DNA of 64,000 bases from contig NXFV01000993.1 of assembly GCA_002803225.1 (NCBI GenBank), forward strand, positions 1-64,000, read 5' to 3'. The notes beneath the pieces were generated by a model. The model made no database searches, had not been told where the DNA came from, and saw only the letters and a program-made list of their open reading frames with translations. The position numbers were made by a program, and so were the translations under genes. Below, one piece after another: positions 31,901-41,888 of this stretch (the stretch's first letter is position 1; each line of letters opens with the position of its first letter). This DNA is from Gamarada debralockiae. Its lineage: Eukaryota > Ascomycota > Leotiomycetes > Helotiales > Hyphodiscaceae.

Positions 31901-33480
31901 CTAGTGAACTCTACGCTTCTCTTGACCCTTCAATCTTCCTTCTTTGTACTCGTTCCCCCCTTCCAATCGACATGCCTCTTGCACATATCTTATAACTCTC
32001 TTAATCCAGGCCCAAATCTTCTCCTAGGGCATGTTTTTCTAGCACTTGATCCAATCCTTTTTTAGCTAAACTACTAACGTAGCACAACCCTTCTTAGTAG
32101 TTTGCCTTTTCATCCAAAACTAATATGGCTTAATAGTATTGAGATCAGGTGATTTAGGGGCCATCCAAGCAACTTCTCAACCCTAAAGGCTATGTACACC
32201 TCCCCTATACTTCGATGTATAAGGAGTTGCATTATCCTCCATAACAGTGTCTGGCATATTTACTATACACTTTTTTGCAAAGGGAAGGAGCTTTGCCTTT
32301 AGAATGAGCTGTTGATAGCGATACCAGTTGCTACTACCTTTCCCTTCTTTCAAGACGTACGCTCTAGTCTTCTCTGTATAGCGGAATTTTTGGTTCAATA
32401 CCCCCAAGCTTTTGAAGTCTTAGTTTCCTCTTGAGATTAATGCTAAGCTCCGATGACTCTCTATCCTCTTTATATTTAGCAGCATTCCTTGCAGCCAAGT
32501 CCTTCTTATATGCCTCTTTCTCTGCCTTTGTCTTTGTCTCCCAAATATAAAATGGACCCTTCTTATCGTACAAAAAAGAGCTCCATCACATGAATTCCTA
32601 AAACCCCTTCTAGCGCCGGGCAATCATGTGTGGGTGAAAAGCCTTATTCTTCTTTCTCCACACTCTCTTCTTGCCTCGAACTGCACCTAATTAGACACTG
32701 GTCTTATCGGTCCAAATCACATTCTTCCACTCTTTAATTCCCCAGTTCTTATGAGCTATGCAAAAGTCTAAGCGCCGTCGTTTGTCCTCCTTAGGTGAGC
32801 CTTAGTTTGACAGTTCTTTTATGCAAACTGTAGCCATTCTTAGTAAGAATTCGCCAAATAGTCATCTTAGAGATTGGTGAGATTCCTGGAGTATTGGAGA
32901 CTTCCCCAGCAAATCGAGCACATGACCACATACGCGTATTGGGGTTCTTGGTAGTAGTTTTGATAATTAAATCAATAACAACTTGAGAAGTCCTAGGTCG
33001 ACTAGAACGTAGGTCATCCGTCACATAGTGCTCGCGAATGACCTTGGAAACACTGTGACGGCGGGATCGATGCAAAGGTCTGAAGCGCGGAGTTCAAAGA
33101 TCACGGTTTATTGAAAATACTAAGCTAAAGAAAGAAGGAAAGGAAAGGAAGAGGGTAAGCCTCGACTTTTATGATACTGGGGTCGACCCCTGCACGGCCG
33201 TCCACTGGTTCCAGCCGCAAATACATCATGTGATGGTGCCAGCCATCACAAACACCAGCGTTGTAACCACGTGAAATGGCCTTCTTTTTGAGCTCGTAAA
33301 TCTGTGATTTGGAGATGTAGGTGAACACTATCACATAGTAATGAGGAACCCAATATTCAAGGAGGGAAAGAGCCTGAACTCGTGCCCTAATTGAGTGATA
33401 ACCCGTAGGCTCTGTCGACTGTGTAGGCTCAAGAAAAGGAGCGCGTGGCGGAGAAGTAGGTGCAAAGGATAGTAGAGCCT
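31901..33480 (-). pseudogene. Decayed Tc1/mariner-type transposase, interrupted by a solo LTR
   Basis: On the minus strand the N-terminal part reads RAPFLEPTQSTEPTGYHSI, RVQALSLLEYWVPHYYV and SKSQIYELKKKAISRGYNAG (helix-turn-helix). It is cut by the LTR (33054-33250) and resumes SKVIREHYVTDDLRSSRPR, then NTRMWSCARFAGEV, IWRILTKNGYSLHKRTVK, WTDKTSV (first catalytic Asp, Glu changed to Lys), KKGPFYIWETKTKAEKEAY, YVLKEGKGSSNWYRYQQ, VMEDNATPYTS (second Asp), KSPDLNTIKP (third Asp) and ends GRLKGQEKRRVH with a stop at 31901-31903. Several in-frame stops and frameshifts are present. The exact start and the TIRs were not resolved. Confidence 0.85.
33054..33250 (-). mobile_element. Solo LTR (197 bp) of an LTR retrotransposon
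   Basis: Begins TGTGACGG and ends CCATCACA (terminal TGTGA/TCACA). It is flanked on both sides by the 5-bp duplication AACAC (33049-33053 and 33251-33255). In minus orientation it shows a CATAAAAG TATA-like box and a TTCAATAAACC poly-A signal, so the LTR most likely reads on the minus strand. Removing it with one AACAC copy restores the transposase frame exactly (AGV joined to SKV). No internal retrotransposon sequence remains, as after LTR-LTR recombination. Confidence 0.9.
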
Positions 33481-34169
33481 TTAATATAAGGGAAAGAGCA
33501 GGGATGAGTGGAAAATTAGCCCCGCTATTAGATTCAAAGTCAGAATCATAGTTTAGGAGAAATCAGTGCTAGATTTTGAGTCAGAATCCTCAACGTAGGG
33601 CTCGCGGTAAGCTATAATAAGCTTAAGGTAAAGCTAGAAATGGAGCTACAAGAAGATGGTGGAGGGAGAAAGTATAAGAGGTTCTAAGCGTATATAAAAC
33701 TATGAATTCTCTTCCTTTCTGCCCCTCCTCCGCTATCGGCTGCTCTAGGTTGACAACGCACACTAAATCAATAGGTTAAATAAGCTTAGAGAGCGCTGTA
33801 AGTACAGGGGACTAGAGCCTATAAGTTTAGGCTAAATACGCTAATTTACAGGGGATGGATGCCGGGTTTTAGCGCACTGACACTAAAGGTCCCTATAAGC
33901 GAAAGTGGGTCAAAAAAATGACCAGTCTCGTGACTTTTGGTGGCGTCCTCCGTACCGCTGGACACACTCTCGTCCGACTGTCCTCACGTACTCGTGCCAC
34001 CACAGTAGGTTGTGTCCGGCTGCAACTGACATGCCAGTATTGGTGGAACGCGTTCGTAACTTCCGTGTCCCAACAACAACCTATTAGAGAGAGGGAAAAA
34101 GGGATTGGTAATCTATCCTGTATCACTTTACCGCTGAAGTGACCTTACGTTCCACGCTCTAGCGTCCTA
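33481..34169. other. 5' side of the mariner copy; no gene seen
   Basis: Repetitive-looking, with two gtaagtacaggggac / tttacaggggatgg-type stretches near 33800-33860 that may be the unresolved transposon end. ORFs at 33893-34142 overlap on both strands and lack motifs. Confidence 0.4.
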
Positions 34170-34182
34170 GGGGAATCATATT
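34170..34182. repeat. Left target-site duplication of the LINE
   Basis: GGGGAATCATATT, identical to 35427-35439. It abuts the (ATTG)n 3' tail of the element. Confidence 0.85.
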
Positions 34183-35426
34183 GATTGATTGATTGATTTG
34201 TCTTACGCCGATTCGACCTAAGGGTCATGCGGAAGTCCTATTACTTTACATCCTCAGGAAACCTAGCCGGGCAAAAGCCTGAGCACCGCCTGTCAACTTC
34301 CAGCTATGAGGCCCACACGCTGCCTATGGTCCTAAGTATGGTCTGCTATAAGGAGTACTCCCTAGCCAGTAGGCTAGTCCTCTTCCATTGCTTGGAAGGA
34401 TTCTAATATATCCTTAATCGATTTGTTTTTACCTCTCTTGTCCTTTCGCGGCCTTCCTGGGCCCGGCCGGGAGACCTCTAGTGTATACCGAGCTGGCGGC
34501 GCTTCGCTCTGCCCTACCAAGACTGTCCCAGGGATGTCTGCCTCTATACTATTGGCCGCAGGCCTAGCTGTTGCTAACCTAGCCTTAGGAGGAGGGGGAG
34601 GAATCACCCTTGTAGTCCTTGGTTCCTGGAACCGGGCAGGCCACCGGGTATACGCCTGCCTGGCCGCTTCTACTCTCTTCTTCCGTTCTGGACACTCCTT
34701 TGGCCACTCTAGATGGCGCGCCGCTGGGGAGGCGCACACTGTGCATCGGTACCTCGCGGGCTCCTGATGGACTAGGCTTTCGCTCGAGCCATGCCCTGGG
34801 GCTGCACAGAAGCCGCAGATAAGCCACATTACCACAAGCCCTAGCTCTATGGCCATACTTGTAGCAACGGAAGCACTGCGTAACTATACAGTCCCCTGTG
34901 AAAGGCTCACAGGCATGTAGCTAATACTCAAAGACTAGGCCATTATCAACTAAGATATTAGCCTGCTCTGGTTCAGCGATGCTCAGGTAGAGCGGTGCTG
35001 TCTTCTTGCCTGCCGTAGTGTGCGCCTCCCCCACGCTACCCTCACTATCTCCACCCTGTCCTTCAAAGCTGGGTTCTGTTTGTAAATAGCCTCAATGGCC
35101 TCATCCTGCTCTGATGACACGGTCGTTTCGTCGGCGGAAGGGCGGCCACTCTCTGGTGAGTGTCAAGAGCTTCAAGGGCCTCGAGGGCCTCGAAGACGCT
35201 ATCTGGAGCGCCTACTCGCGTGAGATACTCCCCTAAAGTATCAATAGCTGCTGTGATGGGGCCTCCGATGTTGTCAATGTCGCTATCAGCGACGCGTCTC
35301 GTTCGCGTTCCCTCAGCGCCCTGGGAACGCCCAGGACTAGCCATAGGGAGACTAGAGGGGTAAATATTCTCTAGAATTACTGGAATTCCAAGTGATAGGT
35401 GTGGTGACGAAATTCGTGTTCCTTTT
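34183..35426 (-). mobile_element. Non-autonomous LINE (Tad1-like) derivative: gag, no polymerase
   Basis: A 1244-bp minus-strand element. Its 5' end is at 35426, with an 82-nt leader before the ORF1 start (35342-35344); its 3' end carries a short (AATC)n tail at 34183-34199. The 13-bp GGGGAATCATATT flanks both sides. ORF1 remnants occupy 34374-35344, followed directly by about 190 bp of 3' UTR. The endonuclease/reverse transcriptase ORF2 expected in Tad1-like LINEs is absent, and ORF1 itself is shortened. Confidence 0.82.
34374..35344 (-). pseudogene. LINE ORF1 (gag-like) remnant with CCHC knuckles
   Basis: Starts MASPGRSQGAEGTRTR. After a frameshift it reads VRVAWGRRTLRQARR and EQANILVDNGLVFEY (stop) LHACEPFTGDC, then knuckle CFRCYKYGHRARAC, CGFCAAPGHGSSES and TVCASPAARHLEWPKECPER, and ends DILESFQAMEED. 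The order leader, RRM-like part, CEPF, knuckles is that of ORF1 in fungal Tad1-type LINEs. About 320 codons remain where full ORF1s are usually longer. At least two frameshifts and one stop. Confidence 0.82.
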
Positions 35427-35439
35427 GGGGAATCATATT
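35427..35439. repeat. Right target-site duplication of the LINE
   Basis: GGGGAATCATATT, identical to 34170-34182, next to the 5' end of the element. Confidence 0.85.
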
Positions 35440-36418
35440 AAAAAGGCTAGCACCTTTTTTTCCTGAAACGCAGTGTCCGGCCTTACCGTCGGCCAGGCCA
35501 TCTCCTTTCCTGATTTACTCGCTCGCACTCAGACATACACCCCACAATTTGGGCCCCGTTGTTCACGCAATAGTCATAACTCTTCTTGGGATGCAAAATT
35601 AATCTCTTTTATTTACTATCATCTACTTCTCGTCTACTTCTTCAAGAACGACGGTGGCTTATACACCTTCGGTACATTACAACCGGTTCGTTCTTCTTCT
35701 CGGTCAACCCTACCTCGAAAAAACCAGCCTCATCCGCCCCACCCGCCTTCACCCTATCAGTCAGCCTGACGGCATCAACTTCGGCTTCCTGAACAAACCT
35801 CCACATCACCTCCTCTCACATGACTCGCAGCCCCCAACTTCTTTCCCACCGCTGGACTCTTCAACCCTCCTGCCTCATGTCCCTTACTTGCTTCTACCGT
35901 CGCCGCTCCCTCTCCGCTCCATCTCCACTCCCAAGTCCCTGCGCACTTTCCACTGTGTCGACCTTACGAGCTCCACCCGCTCCGGCAACCACCTGCCTCA
36001 GGCCCTTCAGAACCATTACAGCCAACTGTTTCCACTGCTCGACACTCTCCTTCTGCACCGAGAGCTCCAACCCATTTTCCCTCTCCTTCTCCTCGAACCT
36101 CTCCATGGCTACCCGTATCCGGTCGTCCACCAAACCAAGCATCGCCTCTAGCCTCTCGACACACTCACAGGCACAGCCGGACGCGCTGTGGAATGGCGTG
36201 AAGCGAAGCGAACATGTCCAGCTGTATTTATCACGCTAAGAACGCTAGTGAAACGCGTACATATAGGAAAACTTCTTTTTCGTTTGAGAACTTGATTCTC
36301 TAACTATATTATATACGTACGATTAAGACGGTTAGACGCTTGAAACGCACTCGAGAGAGACTCTCGACACCGCAGACGTTGACGTCGTGGAGAGAACGAC
36401 GGAAGACACTTGCTAGCT
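35440..36418. other. Right edge of the transposon island; no gene supported
   Basis: Plus ORFs (35654-36151) are low-complexity Pro/Leu/Ser. The minus frame at 35894-36142 has a coiled-coil-like stretch (MERFEEKERENGLELSVQKE) that could be a small gene or gene remnant, but I see no family. 36240-36418 is the promoter/leader of the next gene. Confidence 0.4.
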
Positions 36419-38108
36419 ATGGAAGAAAGAGAGGAAGAGCTGATTGTACGAGAAGAAGTAGTGAGTGAACACGGTGGCGTTGGAGAGTGCCGCCTCGGGT
36501 TGGCAGACTCCAATACCATGTCTGGTTTAGTGGATCACAACGGAGCTATCGACACGAATACCAGCAGAGAGGGGGCTCAATTAGCCTTGAAGGCATTGAC
36601 AGCCCCAAGGCCAATTGGAAGCTCATATCACTGGGCCCACATGCCCGAGAGACCTGAGTTGAAATCCGACCTAAAAATTGCGGGCAACGAGCCTAATCGA
36701 GGTACCGACGAGAGTACTGCCACTTGGACATCGACATTCTCTTCAATTTTTAGCGGTACAAGCTCTGGTGTGGTATCTGGCACTACTTCTGCTGCGAGCT
36801 CGGTCGACCTGGACCAGAATTTTAAGAGACGACAAACCAGAGGAGCTCCAGTGGCTGAGACCAGTCGTTTCTCGACACTCACGATTGGAAACGGTGATGA
36901 GCAGACAGGTGATAGCCATGATGCTTTTAAAAACAAGGGTGCACTTTATACACTTGTTCAAGCGGGCACGAAGGCCGCAGTACTGCGCGGAGTTGTTGAT
37001 GTGGTAAACAAGAAGACTCTGCATGAAAAATGGATGAGCAAGATCTGGCATATGATTGAGAAGCCCGAAATTTACATTGAGGTTAGACTCCAGCCAGCTA
37101 ACAAGAAAAGTTTGCGGAAATGCTAACACTCTCTAGCTCCATCGGGAACAGCAGCGCGAGGAAGCCACTCAGGTGTTGCTTCCACCAGACCCTCGAGACA
37201 CTATCGCGAAGATCATCCTCTCTACGTCTGCCTCCTCACGATGGCCCTCGGAGAGTCATCCATCGGTCGAACATTCTCCAAGTGTTTTATCTCCTCCACA
37301 CAGCCCTGAAAATATTTCAACATCGCTCAATCGCTCTCGCCAGCCCTCCATCAGTAGTACGGCTGCTTCATACCACAGTGCTCTCAGTGATTGTGAGCGT
37401 CCAACCTCTGCGAACGATGTTATTCCGTCACAGCATTGCTTGCGTCCTCATCATACAATGGAGCCTTCCACAGTATCAGTTTTTGACAATGCCGGGACCG
37501 AGAATGATGATTCTCTATCTGAGCTCCCAGCCCCAAAACCCGAAAACCCCATCGAATCTGATATATCGGCACCGTGGAAGCAACCGAGGAGCTGGAACTC
37601 GACTAAAAGCGCAGAAACCCATAACTCAGCAGAAGATGAAGTAGTGGAGACAAACAATGAGCCTTTCGAGATAGACATTCGGATATTTCACCCGAGTGGT
37701 GGCATTGCCAAAGAAGTAATTGCGCTCTTCGATTGCCAAAGCCATCACAGCCATATTTCGCCCAAGGCTCTCGATCAACTCGGCATCGCAATCACTAATC
37801 CTGAGCTGGTCAAAGAGACAGCGTATCAATATCGGACCAATGACGGCGCCGTTGTCACTGCCAGAGGCAAGATTGACCTCACATGGCGTGCTTTTAAGTC
37901 CAATGGTGGGAGCAACTACCACACCAATACTTTCTACATCGCTGGCGATGATGCACCATACGACGGGGTTCTTTTGGGCAAGGACCACATACTTCCAAAA
38001 CACGGACCAGCACGTATGATTTATAACCACAGTTGCCTGATCAACGTTCGGGAGTCCAAGACGGCAGAGCAGAAGGAGAAAGCAGAAAAGGCCAAGAAAG
38101 AGCAATGA
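36419..38108 (+). CDS. Retropepsin-like fungal protein with altered active site
   Basis: ATG at 36419-36421 and one intron (37082-37136) give about 544 residues. The N-terminal two thirds are Ser/Thr-rich and disordered, with a helical piece KALTAPRPIGSSYHW and HEKWMSKIWHMIEKPEIYI. The C-terminal domain has a retropepsin-like fold: EIDIRIFHPSGG, ALFDCQSHHSHISPKAL (where proteases have D-T/S-G-S), VTARGKIDL and FYIAGDDAPYDGVLLGKDHI. The catalytic triad reads D-C-Q, so peptidase activity is doubtful. TGA at 38106-38108 is followed in frame by 34 more codons rich in Lys/Gln/Ala to TAG at 38211-38213. Single-domain retropepsin-like proteins are common in fungi; the role is unknown. Confidence 0.75.
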
Positions 38109-38213
38109 CGAAAGATCAAGGAGAATGAAAAGCTCAAAAAGGAGCAGGCAGCGGCGGTAGCAGCAGCGGCACAAGCACAACAAACCGCGACCGAGAACGG
38201 ACAGAATGGATAG
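38109..38213 (+). other. In-frame extension after the TGA of the retropepsin-like gene
   Basis: The frame continues RKIKENEKLKKEQAAAV, an Ala/Gln stretch and GQNG to TAG. It continues the preceding Lys/Glu-rich helix (EKAEKAKKEQ), so the TGA may be a CGA-to-TGA change or a readthrough stop (TGA followed by C). Confidence 0.6.
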
Positions 38214-38816
38214 ATGTACGATACGGCGCGAAGAGGTGTATTATTTTTGGGAAAAGTTTTCGGGATTTTATTTCCAGTCCCTAGGAGGAATTTGGTAATG
38301 TGTTTCTTTGGCTGCACTTCAGCGAGCATGGTGCCGCATATATAAAGGAGTTGAAAATTTGATGGACGAAAAGTGTTTGTAATTGGGGTGTTTCAGGGCA
38401 GAGAGCCAGACGGCATGGTTGTAACATTAGGTTGTTTTGGGATGTTCGAGAATATTTCCTGTATTTGAAGTATCGGCACATACGGAGTACTGTACAGGAC
38501 AGGGCTTTGGTGGGCCTTGGTATTTATGGCCTACTCGTACAAATGGACAAACATATCCTACTTGGATAGGTTTCATTCCTGCATTTATGGTAACTTTGCG
38601 TGCCGCGAAACTGTTTTATTATCTTGCTACCGGTGCAGAAGAACGAACCAAGTTCACTGGCACGAGTGTGTGTCTCGAAGAACCGTATCTATTTATAGAT
38701 GCTTGCAAATTGGTAGAAAGCAACTTGAAGTATGTAAGTGAAATGAGAGACTTTTCGTTGCCACACAAACATCTTACAGAGACACCAGCGCCAGTTCTCT
38801 GTTGAAAGAGGGACAC
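38214..38816. other. Convergent 3' spacer; no gene seen
   Basis: Only motif-free ORFs (38437-38805). Contains the 3' UTRs of the two converging genes. Confidence 0.5.
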
Positions 38817-39873
38817 TCATCCACTCTCCTTGACAATTTGATTCAACGCCTTCACATAATCCTCCACCTCTTGCGCCCCTTGCAAGGTCACATCTCTCCT
38901 TTTCCCCTCAAAAACAATGAACGGCACACTATCAATCCCATTCCCAGCCTGCTCCCTAATCAATCCCTTCACCTCCTGCAAGCCTTCATACTCATCCCCA
39001 ACAACCTCTTTCGCCTCCTTGTCTGGCACACCCGCTTCCTTGCAAGCCTCCAAAAGCGTCGCGTCAGTACTCGGATGTTTCTCTTCCTCGAAATACTGAC
39101 GATAGAGAGAGTTGACGATCTTGTCAGCGGTTTCTGGACCCATGGATTCTTGGAAATGCTGGATCACGCGGTGGGCGTTGAGGGTGTTGGCTACGGTACC
39201 GCCGAACTTGTAGTTTATGCCTGCGGAGACCCCGTACGCGGACATGAGGGTGGTGTACATCTTCATTTTTTCGTCTGAGTCGCCGTATTTGGACTTTTTG
39301 TACCATTCGTACTTATCCTCTCCTTCCTTCGAAGCTTCTGGGTATAGTTCTGAGGATGTCAGTCGAGGCCTGAATGCCGAGTTGGGGAGAACTTGCGGTA
39401 TGGCATGAACTTCACCGTGAAGTTGACCTTGGAGGAGGCATCGGTGTCACGGACACGACGGAGAGCTTCAATATATTAGCTTATTCTCAAATTCTTCGGA
39501 AATGCCTAAGGAAGGTAGTAGAATGACGATCATCTTGTTGTTCGTCAGGTGAGTTGAGAGCTCGTGATTCGAGATGGAAAGACGGAAAAGGAAAGAAAGA
39601 AGCAATAACAGTGAGAGGCAGAAAAAGCGAGCTGCATACCTTCATCGAGTCTGTGAAACGTTACTACAGTTAGCATGCATTCTGCAGTCTCCGGTCACAT
39701 AATGCTTGTGCAAACGTACCTCCTCTTCGCGAGAAATGTCCTTGCCGCTGTCAGCCAATGTTCGTATCGCTCGGTCGCATTAAGCTTAAAAAGGTGCAGA
39801 ACATGGGAGAAAGTGGAGAAGCTTACCAGGGGCAAATGGTATCGAGAGTGAAGTTTATTGATGAGTCGTACAT
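38817..39873 (-). CDS. DsbA/FrnE-type thioredoxin-fold protein
   Basis: Five exons read by eye. Start MYDSSINFTLDTICPW (ATG 39871-39873), then TFLAKRR, an 11-nt exon (39640-39650: ..LDE..), ALRRVRDTDASSKVNFTVK-FMPY, and a last long exon from QLYPEASKEGEDKYEWYKKS to NQIVKESG. The intron at 39350-39396 has a GC donor (GCAAGT). The family motif NAHRVIQHFQ and the VPFIVFEGKR cis-Pro loop are present. The active site is C-P-W-T, not CPWC, so it lacks the second redox Cys, like many FrnE and GST-kappa-like proteins. Likely glutathione- or thiol-related isomerase/oxidoreductase activity; substrate unknown. Confidence 0.9.
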
Positions 39874-40935
39874 GGTGGTCTGTCTCGTGCTCGGTTGACG
39901 ATGGGAATACGAGGTTTGGTTACTCTTGGCGTGGGGCCAGAGCTGGCGGATTGGTCCTTGACAGATGCGGACGCTGTTTTCCACGGAGCTTCTTTTCTAG
40001 TTCCGTCGACTATGTCTTGGAAATTGGATGAACTGACGAAGGAAGAGCAGGAGTTTCGACCCAAGTAGATGTATGATGTGAAGAAGCGCAAATTTATGAG
40101 ATGACAATTGGTGAAGACCTCACGCCACGGTTAACCCCGCCAACAGCGTGGCGTCGATCCACAGCACATCAGGATAGTGGTTGGAACGGGCAGAAGCAAG
40201 GGCCTTGCATTTCTCCCCAGCTGCTCGGCAAACGAATTGAGTCTCCCATTCAAGCGAGCCACCACGACCAACCTCACTTCTTCACCGTATCAATCTTCTC
40301 AGCACACTGCTGCAATGCCAACACCGACGGAAGCCCTGTCCCGTGTTGGCCTCGGAGGAAGGCAGAATCCGAGTGTCCAATATTTCTTGAGTACGAGAAC
40401 CTGGCAGACTGACGCTGAGACTCGTGCCACTTTGCAACCAATTTTCCACTTCTCTGTTTGTCTTCACGGCGAGCTCGAGGCGCAAGACAAGGGGGAAATT
40501 GCCTTCACAGTCGTAATATCCCACAAATAGATACAAAGGAGAGTAGCCTTCTTACAGTCTTGTCCGAATTATGCTGCATTGGAAATACAGTATTTTCAAC
40601 GTTGCGCTAGCTCGACCCTTGCCTTTTGCATTTCAGCCACTGGCGGAATGCAGCACTCGTGGTTCCTGCCTTCCACTGTCAGGTGGTATTGAAACGTCAC
40701 TCCCCGCAATTTATAAGTAACACCTCAATTCCGGCCTTTTCTTCTCAGCCATCAACAACTTCCTCTTTACTGAAGTCGTGCCTTCCCACACTCGTTCTTA
40801 AATCAATAAATCCACTGTCGTTTCACCCAACATCAAACAAAATTACAATCGCTCACTCCGATATACACACACACTTCCAACTTTTCAACCAATCCAAGCA
40901 AAACACTAAACATTCGTTCATCACAAAACGACAGA
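39874..40935. other. Intergenic, promoter of the GPI protein gene
   Basis: A 71-codon plus ORF from ATG 40315 (MPTPTEALSRVGLGGRQNP) has no recognised family. The final 150 bp before 40936 are pyrimidine- and CA-rich, as in strong fungal promoters and leaders. Confidence 0.45.
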
Positions 40936-41888
40936 ATGAAGTCCTTCACAGCCCTCGTCCTGATCGCAGCTTCTGCTACTATCGCAAGCGCCCAGGTCAC
41001 CTAGTCAGCCTCTCATTCTCGATCAACGACCCACACCTGCTAATGTATCTACAGCAACTCCACAACTGGTGTCTACACCTGCGCTGCTTCGAATCCCGAC
41101 GGCGCGTTTTGCGTGGGCGATTCCCTCACAACCAGCATCATCATTCGCTGCACCAATGGCACTGGACAACCAGGAAATTGTAATGACAACCTCTCCGGCG
41201 AATTCCCCACTGGTTTGAGCTATGCGCCATGCTGGGAGACATCCAATACAACTGGCGATGCTGCTTGCTCAAAGAAGTAAGTCGTTCATTTCAGTTGAAC
41301 AATTCGATTTGCTAACATTCATTTAGCTGCGTCGTCTATGAGGGCAATGGAACTACCTTCACCCTTCCCGATTGTACCCAGATCTCGTCCACCTCCTCTT
41401 CGGCCTCGAGTACCTCTACGGCCTCTTCTTCGACCTCATCTCAATCGTCCACAACAACAGGGCAATCCACTTCTACGGCCTCTACTTCGCCCACAACAAC
41501 AGGACAATCCACTTCTACTGCCTCTACTTCGTCCGGGTCCTCTGCATCCGGAACTGGAGGTGCTACGACAACCAGCACAACCGTCACCGAAACCGTAACT
41601 ACAGTCTGCACAACGGGTTCCACGACTTACACTTCTACATATACGACTACATTCTGTCCATCCAGCACCATATCCACCTCCATTCTGCCAACGGGCGGCT
41701 CAACGGCCCAATCCAATGGCACAACCTCGACCCATGGCGCAGGCGGAGGATCAACCTCTTCATCCAACCCCACTGCTACACCTATTGGTCCTACCCAGTC
41801 CACTTCACCTACCTTTACCAGCGCTGCTGTTGCCAATTCCGGCTCCATTCTCGCTACTCTCGGATTGATAATCGCTTACTTCCTTTAA
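40936..41888 (+). CDS. GPI-anchored Ser/Thr-rich cell-surface protein
   Basis: Three exons. Exon 1 (40936 to about 40995) is a signal peptide MKSFTALVLIAASATIASAQ. Exon 2 holds a Cys-bearing domain (GVYTCAASNPDGAFCVGDSL, IIIRCTNGTGQPGNCND, YAPCWETSNTTGDAAC). Exon 3, after the intron that follows CSKN, has CVVYEGNGTTFTLPDC, then a long Ser/Thr stalk with a TTTGQSTSTASTSx 14-residue repeat twice, a TTVTETVTTVCTTGST segment and a hydrophobic end SILATLGLIIAYFL preceded by small residues (GPI omega region). Wall or membrane anchoring is inferred. The intron 1 join is not solved: the only canonical donor (GTCACC) gives the wrong phase for exon 2. Confidence 0.85.
41451..41534 (+). repeat. 42-bp tandem repeat in the Ser/Thr stalk
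   Basis: Two copies of a 42-bp unit starting ACAACAACAGG, encoding TTTGQSTSTASTS plus Pro or Ser. A few third-base differences. Confidence 0.85.

Noticed and set aside
31700..33900. Terminal inverted repeats of the mariner copy
   Set aside because: Candidate ends near 31770 (ctgtagctcc) and 33850 (ctgtaaattagc) share only CTGTA; not enough to call borders.
40315..40530. 71-codon ORF MPTPTEALSRVGLGG as a small gene
   Set aside because: No family, no supporting context; could be chance.
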